From CAYGOC01 sp964351495 (GTDB lineage: Bacteria; Chlamydiota; Chlamydiia; Chlamydiales; SM23-39): a stretch of 64,000 nt of DNA. The notes under the pieces were generated by a model. That model ran no database searches and was not told the DNA's origin. It saw only the letters and a list, made by a program, of their open reading frames with translations. Numbering within the stretch: position 1 is the first letter of the stretch; each line of letters begins with the position of its first letter. Shown piece by piece: positions 1-8,084 of the stretch. The stretch lies in NCBI GenBank assembly GCA_964351495.1, contig CAYGOC010000001.1, positions 138,827 to 202,826 on the forward strand, given 5' to 3'. Made by a program: the position numbers and the translations under genes.

Positions 1-669
1 GTCCTCAAAATCACTAACATCTGCATACTCATCACTTTCCGGAAGACCTGTAACAGAAACACTATCTAAGGAGTCTCTTCTTATATTGTCTAGACTAAAG
101 GGACTTCCTACGCTCGATATAGGAGGAGAAACACTAGACAAAGAACAAAAACTTCCATTTCCACTTAGCCTGTGTCCACTTAACCTGTCCACTCTTATTC
201 TATTAGGAGAATTAGGAGCGCTTCGGGAAACTCTCGCAGCAGAAAAATCAGGAGTTAGACTAAAATTAGGAGAAGAAAGTCCACCATTTTCATCTGGGAG
301 CAGATCCCGAGTATTAATAAAAACAGGATCCTCTTCAGAGACATGGCGCTCTTCGTTAGGTACATTAATAAAAGGAGAATTCCCCGGAGAATTTTCCAGA
401 GAATGATTTATATCTTCAAAACCTCCCGGAGAGTCTGGTAGGCTCACTATAACGGGATCCTCTTCAGAGACAGAGCTCTCTTCGTGAGTTACATTAATAT
501 GAGTTACATTAATAAAAGGAGAATTCCCCGGAGAATTTTTCAGAGAATGATTTATATCTTCAAAACCTCCCGGAGAGTCTGGTAGGCTCACCATAACGGG
601 ATCCTCTTCAGAAATATCCCCTAAATTAACCCAATCTGGATCACTTCTAGGAGTAATAAGTGGTGTCAT
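1..669 (-). CDS. Repeat-containing Ser/Pro/Asn-rich protein, partial (runs off left edge)
   Basis: An open frame of 223 codons reads from ATG at 667-669 to base 1 without a stop, so the C-terminus is outside the window. The start has a strong AGGAGGG five bases upstream and overlaps the previous gene's stop as ATGA, which implies translational coupling. The protein is acidic, low-complexity and predicted disordered, with many SP/NSP dipeptides. Residues 20-55 are repeated at 68-103 with two amino-acid changes (M to I, K to E), and a third partial copy (SEEDPVFIN) lies at 111-119. A nested five-residue duplication (INVTH INVTH) separates copies one and two. No signal peptide or known domain is visible. 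The make-up resembles secreted host-interaction proteins of intracellular bacteria, but that is inference only. A plus-strand frame at 86-406 is its shadow. Confidence 0.8.
   Translation of the reverse strand, partial: MTPLITPRSDPDWVNLGDISEEDPVMVSLPDSPGGFEDINHSLKNSPGNSPFINVTHINVTHEESSVSEEDPVIVSLPDSPGGFEDINHSLENSPGNSPFINVPNEERHVSEEDPVFINTRDLLPDENGGLSSPNFSLTPDFSAARVSRSAPNSPNRIRVDRLSGHRLSGNGSFCSLSSVSPPISSVGSPFSLDNIRRDSLDSVSVTGLPESDEYADVSDFED
361..612 (-). repeat. In-frame tandem coding repeat, 144-bp period
   Basis: The 108-bp block at 505-612 recurs at 361-468 with 106 of 108 bases identical, and a partial third copy sits at 313-339. The spacing between copies differs because a 15-bp unit (ATTAATGTAACTCAY) is itself duplicated between copies one and two. 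Near-identity at the DNA level, including silent positions, means the duplication is recent or kept homogeneous by recombination. Confidence 0.9.
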
Positions 670-995
670 ACATCCCTCCTATCCTCTCCTTTATTTCCGT
701 CTCCTGCAAAGAAAACTCGAAAAAATATCGATCCAACCAACAAAACAAAACAGCCAACAGGATGTTGTCGAACAAAGTGCGCAAGAAAATACCCTGTATA
801 GGCACCTGCTACTAAAGAAAGCCCTTCGAAAAACTTTACTATAGAGCTCTCTGCAAGAGTTAAGGGTCTATTTCCTCCTTCTTTACAAGAAACTTCTCTG
901 GGAGAAAGCTCTCCTGTATCATCTACATCTCTGTAATCGTTTTGTCTATTATTATGAGGACCCCTATTAGGATCACAAACACAACTGCCACTCAT
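666..995 (-). CDS. Small protein with paired hydrophobic segments (Inc-like architecture), unknown function
   Basis: A 109-residue protein. I chose ATG at 993-995 because AGAAGGAG lies seven bases upstream; the longer frame from 1049 would begin upstream of the predicted -10 box. The first half is polar (MSGSCVCDPNRG...) and carries two cysteines near the N-terminus. Two hydrophobic stretches follow at about residues 55-74 and 78-96, separated only by a short hairpin (VRQHP), and the tail is charged. Such a bilobed hydrophobic domain is the hallmark by which chlamydial inclusion-membrane (Inc) proteins are predicted; no sequence family is recognised. Its stop overlaps the start of the repeat protein downstream, so the two are probably made from one transcript. 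Confidence 0.7.
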   Translation of the reverse strand: MSGSCVCDPNRGPHNNRQNDYRDVDDTGELSPREVSCKEGGNRPLTLAESSIVKFFEGLSLVAGAYTGYFLAHFVRQHPVGCFVLLVGSIFFRVFFAGDGNKGEDRRDV

Positions 996-1029
996 AAAAA
1001 AACTCCTTCTAAAATTTTTTTTTGAAGCT

Positions 1030-1058
1030 ACTTTAAAGAGCGCCTTCATTTATTTCAA
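1030..1058 (-). promoter_or_regulatory. Predicted sigma-70-type promoter for the 666-995 / repeat-protein pair
   Basis: On the minus strand TTGAAA (1053-1058) is followed after 17 bases by TAAAGT (1030-1035). Transcription would start about 12 bases further on and place the AGAAGGAG ribosome binding site in a short leader. The match is fair rather than perfect. Confidence 0.45.
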
Positions 1059-1074
1059 AAAAAAATTTCACTAT

Positions 1075-2478
1075 CTATAAAAACCAGAAAAAAAAGAGAG
1101 AAAAAGCTATGAGAGTAGGAAAAAAAGCTCCTAAAAATAGATACAAAGAAGAGATCCCCTTTTTGAAGTAGGGTTGTAAAATAACATAGCCTGCAGGATT
1201 AGGAGCATTCGCTATTACGGTAAGCCCTCCCCCTGCTAAAATACCACTCATAACAGCATACTTTAACGCTAAAGACCAGTTGGGAACTAAAGAGGTTAAA
1301 TAAGCTATAGCAGCATTATCGTTAAAAGCAGTTAAAACAGTCCCTAAAAACATAACCGATCCTGCTTTTAGGTCTTGCAGAAGAGGAACAATCCACCACC
1401 CTTGTACTCCTGTGTGAATTACAAGCCCCCCCAAAAAAAAGCCCACCAAAAGAGGCTTTTTCAAATGGTTCTCATATTGATGCGCTTTTGTAGCTTGTAT
1501 AAACCCGAGTAAAAGAAGATAACTAGAAATAAAAACAGCAGGATAATGAGCATGTATTACAACCCAAATCACAAAAGTAAGGTGAACTATTACAATCCAA
1601 AAAGGGATCTTAACCCCTTTTTTATCTTCTTCTTTATTTTGATTCCAAAGAGAGATGCTCTCTTTTTGCAAAAGGGTTAGCTGTTTTTTAAAAAGAAAAA
1701 AATACAAAGAAGAAGATAGCAAAATAGCAAAAAAAGCCTTGATTCCAAAAAGGGTAAAAACAAGCCAAGAACCCCAGTTCCAACATTTAGATACAATCAA
1801 AAGAGGAGGAGCCGCAAAGTTGGTTAAAGCTCCTCCTATAGATATATTTACAAATAAAAGAGCTAACGTAGCGTAAGCTAGAGAATTAGAGGGCTTATAT
1901 TGATAGAACTTTTTTCCCAGCAAAACCGCGCTTAAAGTCATAGCTCCCGCTTCTGTAATAAAAGAGCCTAAAAGAGGACCTATGATCAAAATAGCAAGCC
2001 ACCACCCCTTTATCTTTCCTCCAAAAATCCCGGCTACAAAGTGCAAAACCTTTTCCGCAAGCTCTACAACAGGTCTGGTAGAAGTCAAGCTCATAATCAC
2101 AACCACAAAAAGAGCTTCTGCAAAATCTCGGGTGCTAATGTAATCTAGACTTGTCTTCCAATTAAAAAAGAAGGCTATCGTGAAAAAAAGCGGTATAGCC
2201 CATAAGCCAAAGATTACCTCTACTTCCCCCAAAAAATAAAGAATCTCTACTACAAAAGAGCGAAAAGAACCTTCTTTTACCCCCTTTTTTTCTAGCTTTT
2301 TCGCAAATCGGGTAATTCTATTAGCTAAAAAAGTGTGCACAATAGCTAAAAAAAAGAGACAAAAAGAGACAATATGAAAGGTATCGCTGGTCAACTTCTC
2401 TAAAGGGAGAACACTGGGAGGCTTCTTTATAAAACTGTCTACCTCACAAAGGGAACTTATTAAAGAAGAAAGCAACAA
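1075..2478 (-). CDS. Putative Na+/H+ antiporter (multi-pass membrane protein)
   Basis: A 467-residue protein with about ten to twelve hydrophobic segments, resembling the family of putative sodium/proton antiporters of the NhaD/ion-transporter type. Visible landmarks include glycine-rich membrane stretches (IGGALTNFAAPPLLIV and LTAFNDNAAIAYL), the latter with polar N/D residues inside a membrane helix, typical of cation antiporters. The start is TTG at 2476-2478, chosen because AAGAGG lies five bases upstream; no ATG is available nearby. It would act in the cytoplasmic membrane for pH or sodium homeostasis. It stands alone between an Inc-like gene upstream (75-bp gap) and the repeat-protein unit downstream. 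The exact substrate is not determined by the sequence. Confidence 0.75.
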   Translation of the reverse strand: MLLSSLISSLCEVDSFIKKPPSVLPLEKLTSDTFHIVSFCLFFLAIVHTFLANRITRFAKKLEKKGVKEGSFRSFVVEILYFLGEVEVIFGLWAIPLFFTIAFFFNWKTSLDYISTRDFAEALFVVVIMSLTSTRPVVELAEKVLHFVAGIFGGKIKGWWLAILIIGPLLGSFITEAGAMTLSAVLLGKKFYQYKPSNSLAYATLALLFVNISIGGALTNFAAPPLLIVSKCWNWGSWLVFTLFGIKAFFAILLSSSLYFFLFKKQLTLLQKESISLWNQNKEEDKKGVKIPFWIVIVHLTFVIWVVIHAHYPAVFISSYLLLLGFIQATKAHQYENHLKKPLLVGFFLGGLVIHTGVQGWWIVPLLQDLKAGSVMFLGTVLTAFNDNAAIAYLTSLVPNWSLALKYAVMSGILAGGGLTVIANAPNPAGYVILQPYFKKGISSLYLFLGAFFPTLIAFSLFFFWFL

Positions 2479-2553
2479 AAAGGCCTCTTAGGTAGATTCT
2501 CTTAAAAACCCTCTGTATACCAGTCTTATTTTTTTTTAAATGGGTTTCTTCCT

Positions 2554-3306
2554 TCAAGACTGTGGGATAAGGCTATGCATTAACTTTTGAAAGGCTTCTC
2601 CTCTTTTGCTACTCTCCTCCGTTTTTCTAAAAGAGTCAACCTCTACCAAACAAAAACTCTCGCCCAAACTATCCTCTTCTTCAAAAGGTCTATTTTCTAG
2701 CTCCGTTATAATACCTAGCTCAAATGCCTTTTTAGGAATGTCTTTTGCAAAAAACGTTTTACCTATCTTGTTAAAGTCTAGACTTTGCATAAATACACCA
2801 AGAGCCTCTCTCACTTCTTTTTGTTTTTCTTCTTGTATTTTTACTACCTTTACAAAGCTCTCTTGTAAATTGCACCTCTGAAAGAGCTTTTTTTGTCTCT
2901 CGTAGTAGAAAAAAAGCTTCTCTACATCCTTTTCTAAACTAAAAAATCCTTCTCTCCAAAAAAGCTCTCTATACTTCTCCTGAGAGACTACCACAAAAAA
3001 ATGGTTTTTATGCCTTTGCAAAGAAGCCTCTAAGGGAGTTTTTTCTGCCTCTTCCCTTAAATGTTGTAACTCTAATTCATTTGTATAATCACAGATCTTT
3101 TGCGCTTTACAAAAAAAATAATGAGTAAGAAACAAGCAAAAACCAGCACACACAATCTGAATTTTTCTGTGCGAAAGCGTAAAAGAAAAGGCAGCACAAA
3201 AAATAAAAAAAAGAGCTGCTCCATAAAAAAACTCTTTTTTTATCCTAGAAGAAATTCTAGAAGAGGGAACATAAGGAGCGTAGGTAGAAGAGATAGGATG
3301 GGCCAT
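2554..3306 (-). CDS. Inc-like bilobed membrane protein with coiled-coil tail, unknown function
   Basis: A 250-residue protein. After a 25-residue polar N-terminus, two hydrophobic segments (about residues 26-44 and 49-65) are separated by only a short basic turn (SHRK). The remaining 185 residues are highly charged and helical with coiled-coil character. This bilobed-hydrophobic plus cytosolic-tail plan is the defining feature of predicted chlamydial inclusion-membrane proteins; no sequence homology is recognised. It starts only six bases after the pncA stop, so it is probably the last gene of the def-pncB-pncA transcript. The ribosome binding site is weak, consistent with coupled translation. 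It could also be an ordinary inner-membrane protein. Confidence 0.65.
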   Translation of the reverse strand: MAHPISSTYAPYVPSSRISSRIKKEFFYGAALFFIFCAAFSFTLSHRKIQIVCAGFCLFLTHYFFCKAQKICDYTNELELQHLREEAEKTPLEASLQRHKNHFFVVVSQEKYRELFWREGFFSLEKDVEKLFFYYERQKKLFQRCNLQESFVKVVKIQEEKQKEVREALGVFMQSLDFNKIGKTFFAKDIPKKAFELGIITELENRPFEEEDSLGESFCLVEVDSFRKTEESSKRGEAFQKLMHSLIPQS

Positions 3307-3312
3307 CTTAAG

Positions 3313-3921
3313 TTATAAGAAATTTTTTACAGAGGCCATTTTAGCTCCCTTCCCCTCCATTTTGGCAAATGCTTTTTTTTCACTATCTAGAGAAATCCCC
3401 CTACAAGCTTCAGGGAAAACCGAAACGGAAAAACCAAGCTTTAAAGCATCGAGTACAGAAAAAAGAACACAAACCTCTGTAGCCACCCCCACAAAGAAAA
3501 GTTCTTTAACTTGGTTTTTTTTTAAATAGCTCTCTAGATCCGTTTTAGACTCTCTTGCGTTATCAAAAAATGCGCTATAACTATCTATGTCAGAATGGAC
3601 CCCTTTATATACTTTATGGTCGATCTTTTTCCTGTCTAAAGAGGGAATAAGTTCTGCTCCTAAAGAATCTTGAACGCAGTGAGTAGGCCAAAGCATTTGT
3701 TCTACTCCTTTTACAGTGATTTTTTGTCCTGGGAACTTGCCATGGTTACAAGCAAAACTAATATGATCTATTGGATGAAAATCTACAGTTGCAATCACAA
3801 AGTCAAAATGGGACATGAGCTCATTTATGATGGGCGCTATCTCATCTGCTCCTGCGACAGGCAAAGTCCCTTTAGGCATAAAGTCATTTTGCATATCCAC
3901 TATAATCAAAGCTTTTTTCAT
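3313..3921 (-). CDS. pncA: Nicotinamidase
   Basis: Hydrolyses nicotinamide to nicotinate plus ammonia, the first step of NAD salvage. The 202-residue protein has the isochorismatase-like fold with the catalytic triad D9 (IIVDMQNDF), K106 (VYKGVHSD) and C151 (VATEVCVLF), and metal ligands in the motif D47-F-H49 with H53. The length is normal for the family. The start ATG overlaps the pncB stop (ATGA), so expression is coupled to the next enzyme in the pathway. Together with pncB and nadD (28.9 kb) it builds nicotinate-adenine dinucleotide; only nadE is not in the window. Confidence 0.93.
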   Translation of the reverse strand: MKKALIIVDMQNDFMPKGTLPVAGADEIAPIINELMSHFDFVIATVDFHPIDHISFACNHGKFPGQKITVKGVEQMLWPTHCVQDSLGAELIPSLDRKKIDHKVYKGVHSDIDSYSAFFDNARESKTDLESYLKKNQVKELFFVGVATEVCVLFSVLDALKLGFSVSVFPEACRGISLDSEKKAFAKMEGKGAKMASVKNFL

Positions 3922-5321
3922 AGAAAAAGCTCCTTTTTCTTTTTTTCTCTTTTCTCTTGTAAGCTTTTTGCTACTTCTACAGGATATGGTTTTTCCGGAG
4001 AAAGAATTCGGAAGTTTTCAGGAAGCGCTTCCAGCTTTTTTCTAGCTTTTTCTTGAACCTGTGCTAAAGAAGGACGTTTATAAACCAGCTTTCCTTTTCT
4101 ATAAATAGGAACCAAAAGAGAGGTCCCTTGTATCTTAGAAGAGAGGGGCTCTTTTTCATCAAAGAGATAGTCCTTTACCATCCTCTCATTGTGAAACTCT
4201 CTTTTTACTTGAAGCTCTCCGGGATACGTGCTTTTTCCCATTTCTTCTGATAATTTGAATTTACTTTTCCAAATCCCTTTTTTATCTTCGATAGAAGAAA
4301 GCTTATAAACCCCTTCTAAAGAAGGTTGATCTTTTGCTGTTACCAAATGAGTTCCTACTCCCCAAATAGAAATAGGGGCTCCTTTTTTTTTCAGCTCCTC
4401 AATCTTATATTCATTTAGCTCATTAGAAGCCATGATCATAACTTGTGAAAGGCCCTCTTGCTCAAGTCTTTTTTTAGCATATAAACTAAGTTCTAAAAGA
4501 TCTCCCGAATCAAGCCGAATCCCTAAAAGAGGAACTCCTTTCTTCTGTAAGAAAAGAGCTGCCCGAATAGCTGTTTCAATTCCTTTTTTTGTATCAAAAG
4601 TATCTACTAAGAAAAAGACACTGCCGGGAAATACTTCCGCAAAATAGAGAAACGCCTCTTCTTCTGTTTCAAAAGACAAAACCCAGCTATGGGCCATGGT
4701 GCCTTTTACCGGTATAGAAAAGATTTTCCCCGCCAAAACATTCGATGTAGATCTACATCCCCCTATGAAAGAAGCTCTAGAAGCTTGAATGGCTCCACTA
4801 TACCCTTGCGCTCTTCTCATGCCAAATTCAACTACCTCATCTTGTTTTGCTGCAAAACAAATACGAGAGGCCTTGGTAGCTATTAAAGTTTCAAAATTAA
4901 GGGTGTTTAATAAAAAACTTTCTATAATTTGGGCCTGTAAAATAGATCCTTTTACCCTTATCAAAGGCTCTTGAGGGAAGACTAGCTCTCCCTCTTCTAC
5001 AGCATCTATATCTAAAGAGAGTTTCATCTTTTGTAAAAAAGATAAAAAAGCTTCTTCAAAAAGGGGCTTTTTTTGGCTGTCTGTAAGAGAAGATAAGTAA
5101 GCAATATCAGAAGAAGAAAACTGAAAGTTTTCTAAAAACTCTATTACCGATTCTAAGCCGGAAGCTAAAGCATATCCTCCAGAAAAAGGTTCTTTTCTAA
5201 AGCAAAGGTAAAAGATAGCGCCTCTTTCACTCCACCCTTTCTTCCAATATCCATAAGCCATGGTAAGCTCATAAAGATCTGTAAAAAGGATAGAAAATTT
5301 CTCTAACGGTCTTCTACTCAC
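3918..5321 (-). CDS. pncB: Nicotinate phosphoribosyltransferase
   Basis: Joins nicotinate to PRPP to give nicotinate mononucleotide. The 467-residue protein has the expected N-terminal motif (ILFTDLYELTMAYGYWK) and the central barrel motifs (EFGMRRAQGY, HSWVLSF, GIRLDSGDL, WGVGTHLVTA). The start is GTG at 5319-5321, because no ATG precedes the conserved N-terminus; it lies a few bases after the stop of the upstream fusion gene. The 3' end overlaps pncA by four bases. The gene order def-fusion/pncB/pncA indicates one transcript. Confidence 0.93.
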   Translation of the reverse strand: MSRRPLEKFSILFTDLYELTMAYGYWKKGWSERGAIFYLCFRKEPFSGGYALASGLESVIEFLENFQFSSSDIAYLSSLTDSQKKPLFEEAFLSFLQKMKLSLDIDAVEEGELVFPQEPLIRVKGSILQAQIIESFLLNTLNFETLIATKASRICFAAKQDEVVEFGMRRAQGYSGAIQASRASFIGGCRSTSNVLAGKIFSIPVKGTMAHSWVLSFETEEEAFLYFAEVFPGSVFFLVDTFDTKKGIETAIRAALFLQKKGVPLLGIRLDSGDLLELSLYAKKRLEQEGLSQVMIMASNELNEYKIEELKKKGAPISIWGVGTHLVTAKDQPSLEGVYKLSSIEDKKGIWKSKFKLSEEMGKSTYPGELQVKREFHNERMVKDYLFDEKEPLSSKIQGTSLLVPIYRKGKLVYKRPSLAQVQEKARKKLEALPENFRILSPEKPYPVEVAKSLQEKREKKKKELFL

Positions 5322-5324
5322 TTT

Positions 5325-6284
5325 TTACAGCTCTTTTCCATTATGAATCCTATTTTGCAGTCTCTCTAAAAAAGGCTCCAACTCCTTCCTCTCTACTTTG
5401 GATAAATGATCTAGAAAAAGAATCCCCTGTATATGGTCATATTCATGCAACATAACTCTAGCTTCCCAACCGGAAAGACTCTCTTTTTTCAGGTTCCCTT
5501 CTAAATCGCAGTATTGTACTACAACCTCCTCAGGACGACTTACTTTACCCTGTACAGTGGGAATAGAAAGACACCCTTCTAAGGTTTTCCAGCTCTTTTT
5601 TCCATAGGATAGAATTTCCGGATTGATAAAGACTTTAACTTTTTCAAAAGACTCATCTTCTTTTGGTGCCTTTACAATAAAAAGCTGGATGGAGTGATGC
5701 ACTTGAGGGGCAGCAAGGCCCATTCCATTGTAAAACTCCATGGTATCTATCATCTGCTTCACTAACTTTTTTAGCTCTTTATCGAATAAAACAACAGGCT
5801 CTGCCTTTTTTCTTAAAATAGGATCTCCATAATAAGCCAAAGGGAGCACCTCTGTGCAGCTTTCTGTCATAAAGTTAGGAGCTCTTCCTGATATCAGCTT
5901 ACTATTTTTATAAAGCCAGCCTTCTTTTGTTTTTTCAAAGAGGCTTTTTTCTGTGAAGGAGACCTCCTTTTCCTGATGAAACAGCTTAATAAAGAAAGTA
6001 ACAAAGGCTTCTCGTTTTTCCTCTTTAGCTTCTAGTATTTCTAACTTATGGAAGGTAGTAAGCTTGCAGAATTCTTCGATCTCTTCCTTCCATTTTTCTT
6101 TATTGTCTCGATATTGAGGAGAGGCTGGATGGGTAGTATCTACTATATAATCAAAGACATGTAAAACATAGGCTGCATAACGGGCTCTTACCAAGGTGGG
6201 ACAATTTCCTACCTTCTTTCCCATATGGTAGGGTTTACAGCAGGTTTCATATTTTTTTTTACTACCGCAGGGGCACTCTTCCAT
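5325..6284 (-). CDS. def: YchJ-like / peptide deformylase fusion protein
   Basis: A 319-residue protein of two joined parts. Residues 1-140 look like YchJ (UPF0225): a SEC-C type zinc motif (C4-P-C6 ... C15-C16) followed by the NTF2-like region starting PTLVRARYAAYV. Residues 150-310 are a complete peptide deformylase, which removes the formyl group from nascent proteins: motif 1 GMGLAAPQ (187-194), motif 2 EGCLS (236-240) and motif 3 HEYDH (280-284), supplying the Cys and two His metal ligands and the catalytic Glu. Usual deformylases are 165-190 residues, so the extension is real. SEC-C motifs are often linked to ribosome- or translocase-associated work, which would fit deformylation, but this is inference. 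It is the first gene of the pncB-pncA operon. Confidence 0.9.
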   Translation of the reverse strand: MEECPCGSKKKYETCCKPYHMGKKVGNCPTLVRARYAAYVLHVFDYIVDTTHPASPQYRDNKEKWKEEIEEFCKLTTFHKLEILEAKEEKREAFVTFFIKLFHQEKEVSFTEKSLFEKTKEGWLYKNSKLISGRAPNFMTESCTEVLPLAYYGDPILRKKAEPVVLFDKELKKLVKQMIDTMEFYNGMGLAAPQVHHSIQLFIVKAPKEDESFEKVKVFINPEILSYGKKSWKTLEGCLSIPTVQGKVSRPEEVVVQYCDLEGNLKKESLSGWEARVMLHEYDHIQGILFLDHLSKVERKELEPFLERLQNRIHNGKEL

Positions 6285-6350
6285 AAAAAATCCTTAATTT
6301 ACCCAAAAAGGGTACCTGAAAGGAAAAAAACTCTTCAAGGAAACTTTTCT

Positions 6351-7637
6351 ATGAAAAGAGGCCTTTGCTTTTCTACCCTCCTTTCTATAAAATGGGACCT
6401 TGTAGTTACTTTAGGGTCTTTTATGTTGTGGGCTTCTTTCCTTATTACTAGCGCCTTTTTTCTTTCTTCTTTTGTTATAGCAAAAATTTCTTTATTTTTC
6501 TTGAGAAACACCTCTTTTTTTTCCTCTCTTTTACAAAAGAAGAGACTCCCTTTTTTTCTTTTAAGCCTTGTCTTATTCTCTATTTTTTATTTTTCCTTTC
6601 TTAAAAAAGAAGAGGTTCCTTTTTTTCTTGTTGAAGGCTGTTTTTTATTTTTACTAGCAGAGACAGCTGTCTCTTTTTTTTCTCTTTTTACCGAGAAAAA
6701 AAAACCTATGGCCTTTATCCGTCTTATTTCTTGGCTTGTCACCTTTGCTTATATAAAAGGGTACGTAGATCCGTTCCTTCATGTATTGGGGAAAACGACA
6801 ATTGAGATCGGCTCTAACAAGCTCTCTCTGCTTTCTTTATCTAAAGCAACTCTTGCTACCACTTTTTTTATTTGGCTTGCTCTTTTCTTTTCTAACTATT
6901 TAGAAAGAAAACTAGAAAACCATAAACATTTACAGCCTTCTATGAGGCTTATTTTTACAAAACTAATCAAAACTCTATCCATCTCTTTTTCTCTTTATTT
7001 CGGCCTTTCTCTTTTAGGAATAGACCTTTCTGCTCTTTCTTTTTTTGCAGGGGCTTTAGGGGTGGGTATTGCTTTTGGTTTGCAGAATATTTTAGCTAAT
7101 TTTTTCTGTGGTTTTATTTTGTTAGCAGATCGCTCTATTAAACCTGGGGATGTGGTTAGCTTGGGGGATAATATCTACGGAGTAGTGCATAAACTAAGCG
7201 CTCGTTATGTCTCTGTAAAAACAAGACAAGGAAAAGAACACCTCATCCCAAACCAACAAATTGTAACCAATAAACTAGAAAACTGGTCTTATAGCGATCC
7301 CTTTATTCGGCTTGAGATCCCTTTTACCGTCTCTTTAAAAACCGATCTGGAAGAGCTACAAAAGTATCTTTTAGAAATAGCCTCTTCTTGCCTTAGGGTA
7401 GTAAAAGCTCCTTCTCCTTCTGTTCGCTTTACCGATCTTTCTTGTAATGCGGTACATTTAAAACTCTATATTTGGATTAAAGATCCCCAAAATGGGTTAA
7501 GTAGTATTCGCTCTGAAATTTTATTTAAAGCATGGAAGCTTTTCTTAGAAAAAGGAATCCAAATACCTGCTTCCCCTATGGAAATTGTAGATTCTTCTTT
7601 AAGGGAGATTCCAAATGTCTCTCCTTCTTTAGAATAA
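6351..7637 (+). CDS. Mechanosensitive ion channel, MscS family
   Basis: A cytoplasmic-membrane channel that releases solutes when the membrane is stretched. Several N-terminal hydrophobic helices are followed by the pore-lining helix and beta domain with the MscS signature (ALGVGIAFGLQNILANF and ADRSIKPGDVV). I set the start at ATG 6351, giving 428 residues, because CAAGGAA lies about eight bases upstream; the longest frame (from 6225) would overlap the divergent def fusion and carries a non-membrane extension. It is divergently transcribed from the NAD-salvage operon. Confidence 0.88.
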   Translation: MKRGLCFSTLLSIKWDLVVTLGSFMLWASFLITSAFFLSSFVIAKISLFFLRNTSFFSSLLQKKRLPFFLLSLVLFSIFYFSFLKKEEVPFFLVEGCFLFLLAETAVSFFSLFTEKKKPMAFIRLISWLVTFAYIKGYVDPFLHVLGKTTIEIGSNKLSLLSLSKATLATTFFIWLALFFSNYLERKLENHKHLQPSMRLIFTKLIKTLSISFSLYFGLSLLGIDLSALSFFAGALGVGIAFGLQNILANFFCGFILLADRSIKPGDVVSLGDNIYGVVHKLSARYVSVKTRQGKEHLIPNQQIVTNKLENWSYSDPFIRLEIPFTVSLKTDLEELQKYLLEIASSCLRVVKAPSPSVRFTDLSCNAVHLKLYIWIKDPQNGLSSIRSEILFKAWKLFLEKGIQIPASPMEIVDSSLREIPNVSPSLE

Positions 7638-7640
7638 TCC

Positions 7641-8021
7641 CTATTTTCTATATTTAGCGGTCTTTTTAGCGATTTTTTTGGGCTGTTTTACAAACTGTTT
7701 TCCTTGTTTAGTTCCTCTTACTTTAGCCCGGTTAGTGGCTGCTTTTTCCTGAGGGGTAAGAGCCTCTCTTGCTTTTTTGGGAAGGTATCTACTTTTTTTC
7801 GGTTCCCCAACATAATCCCACTCTTGATCAGTCCATTTTTTCAAGGAATTTTTTGTCGTTTTTTCCCCTATGTAGCCTCCTCCTGCTTTTTTATACTTTT
7901 TTACCGCAAGTTGGGCCTTTCTAGCTGACCACTGCCCCTTTTTTCCCCCTTTACTTGACTGAAGAACCTCTTTTTTTATTTTATCCCAGAGTCTCGGGTT
8001 CTTTTTTTTTGCAATACTCAT
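7641..8021 (-). CDS. Small basic DUF5872-type protein
   Basis: A very lysine-rich protein of 126 residues with the conserved block WTDQEWDYVGE...RYLPKKAREALTPQEKAATNRAK, which I recognise as the DUF5872 family found in bacteria and large DNA viruses. No biochemical function is known to me; the high positive charge suggests nucleic-acid binding. The start at ATG 8019-8021 is supported by AAAAGGG upstream and by a promoter (8041-8069) lying inside the longer TTG-initiated frame. It ends three bases from the MscS gene, which converges on it. Confidence 0.75.
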   Translation of the reverse strand: MSIAKKKNPRLWDKIKKEVLQSSKGGKKGQWSARKAQLAVKKYKKAGGGYIGEKTTKNSLKKWTDQEWDYVGEPKKSRYLPKKAREALTPQEKAATNRAKVRGTKQGKQFVKQPKKIAKKTAKYRK

Positions 8022-8040
8022 AGAAACACCCTTTTCTTCC

Positions 8041-8069
8041 CAGATAGAAAAAGGTATACTAAAAGTCAA
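8041..8069 (-). promoter_or_regulatory. Predicted promoter for the DUF5872 gene
   Basis: Minus strand TTGACT (8064-8069), 17-base spacer, TATCTG (8041-8046). It places the start of transcription just upstream of the ribosome binding site of the gene starting at 8021. Confidence 0.5.
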
Positions 8070-8084
8070 TTTTTAGGGTTTTAC

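Noticed and set aside
86..406. Plus-strand 106-codon frame
   Set aside because: It is the shadow of the minus-strand repeat protein, which is open over 223 codons with a good ribosome site.
6225..6350. N-terminal extension of the MscS protein
   Set aside because: It overlaps the divergent def fusion, lacks a ribosome site, and the inner ATG at 6351 has one.
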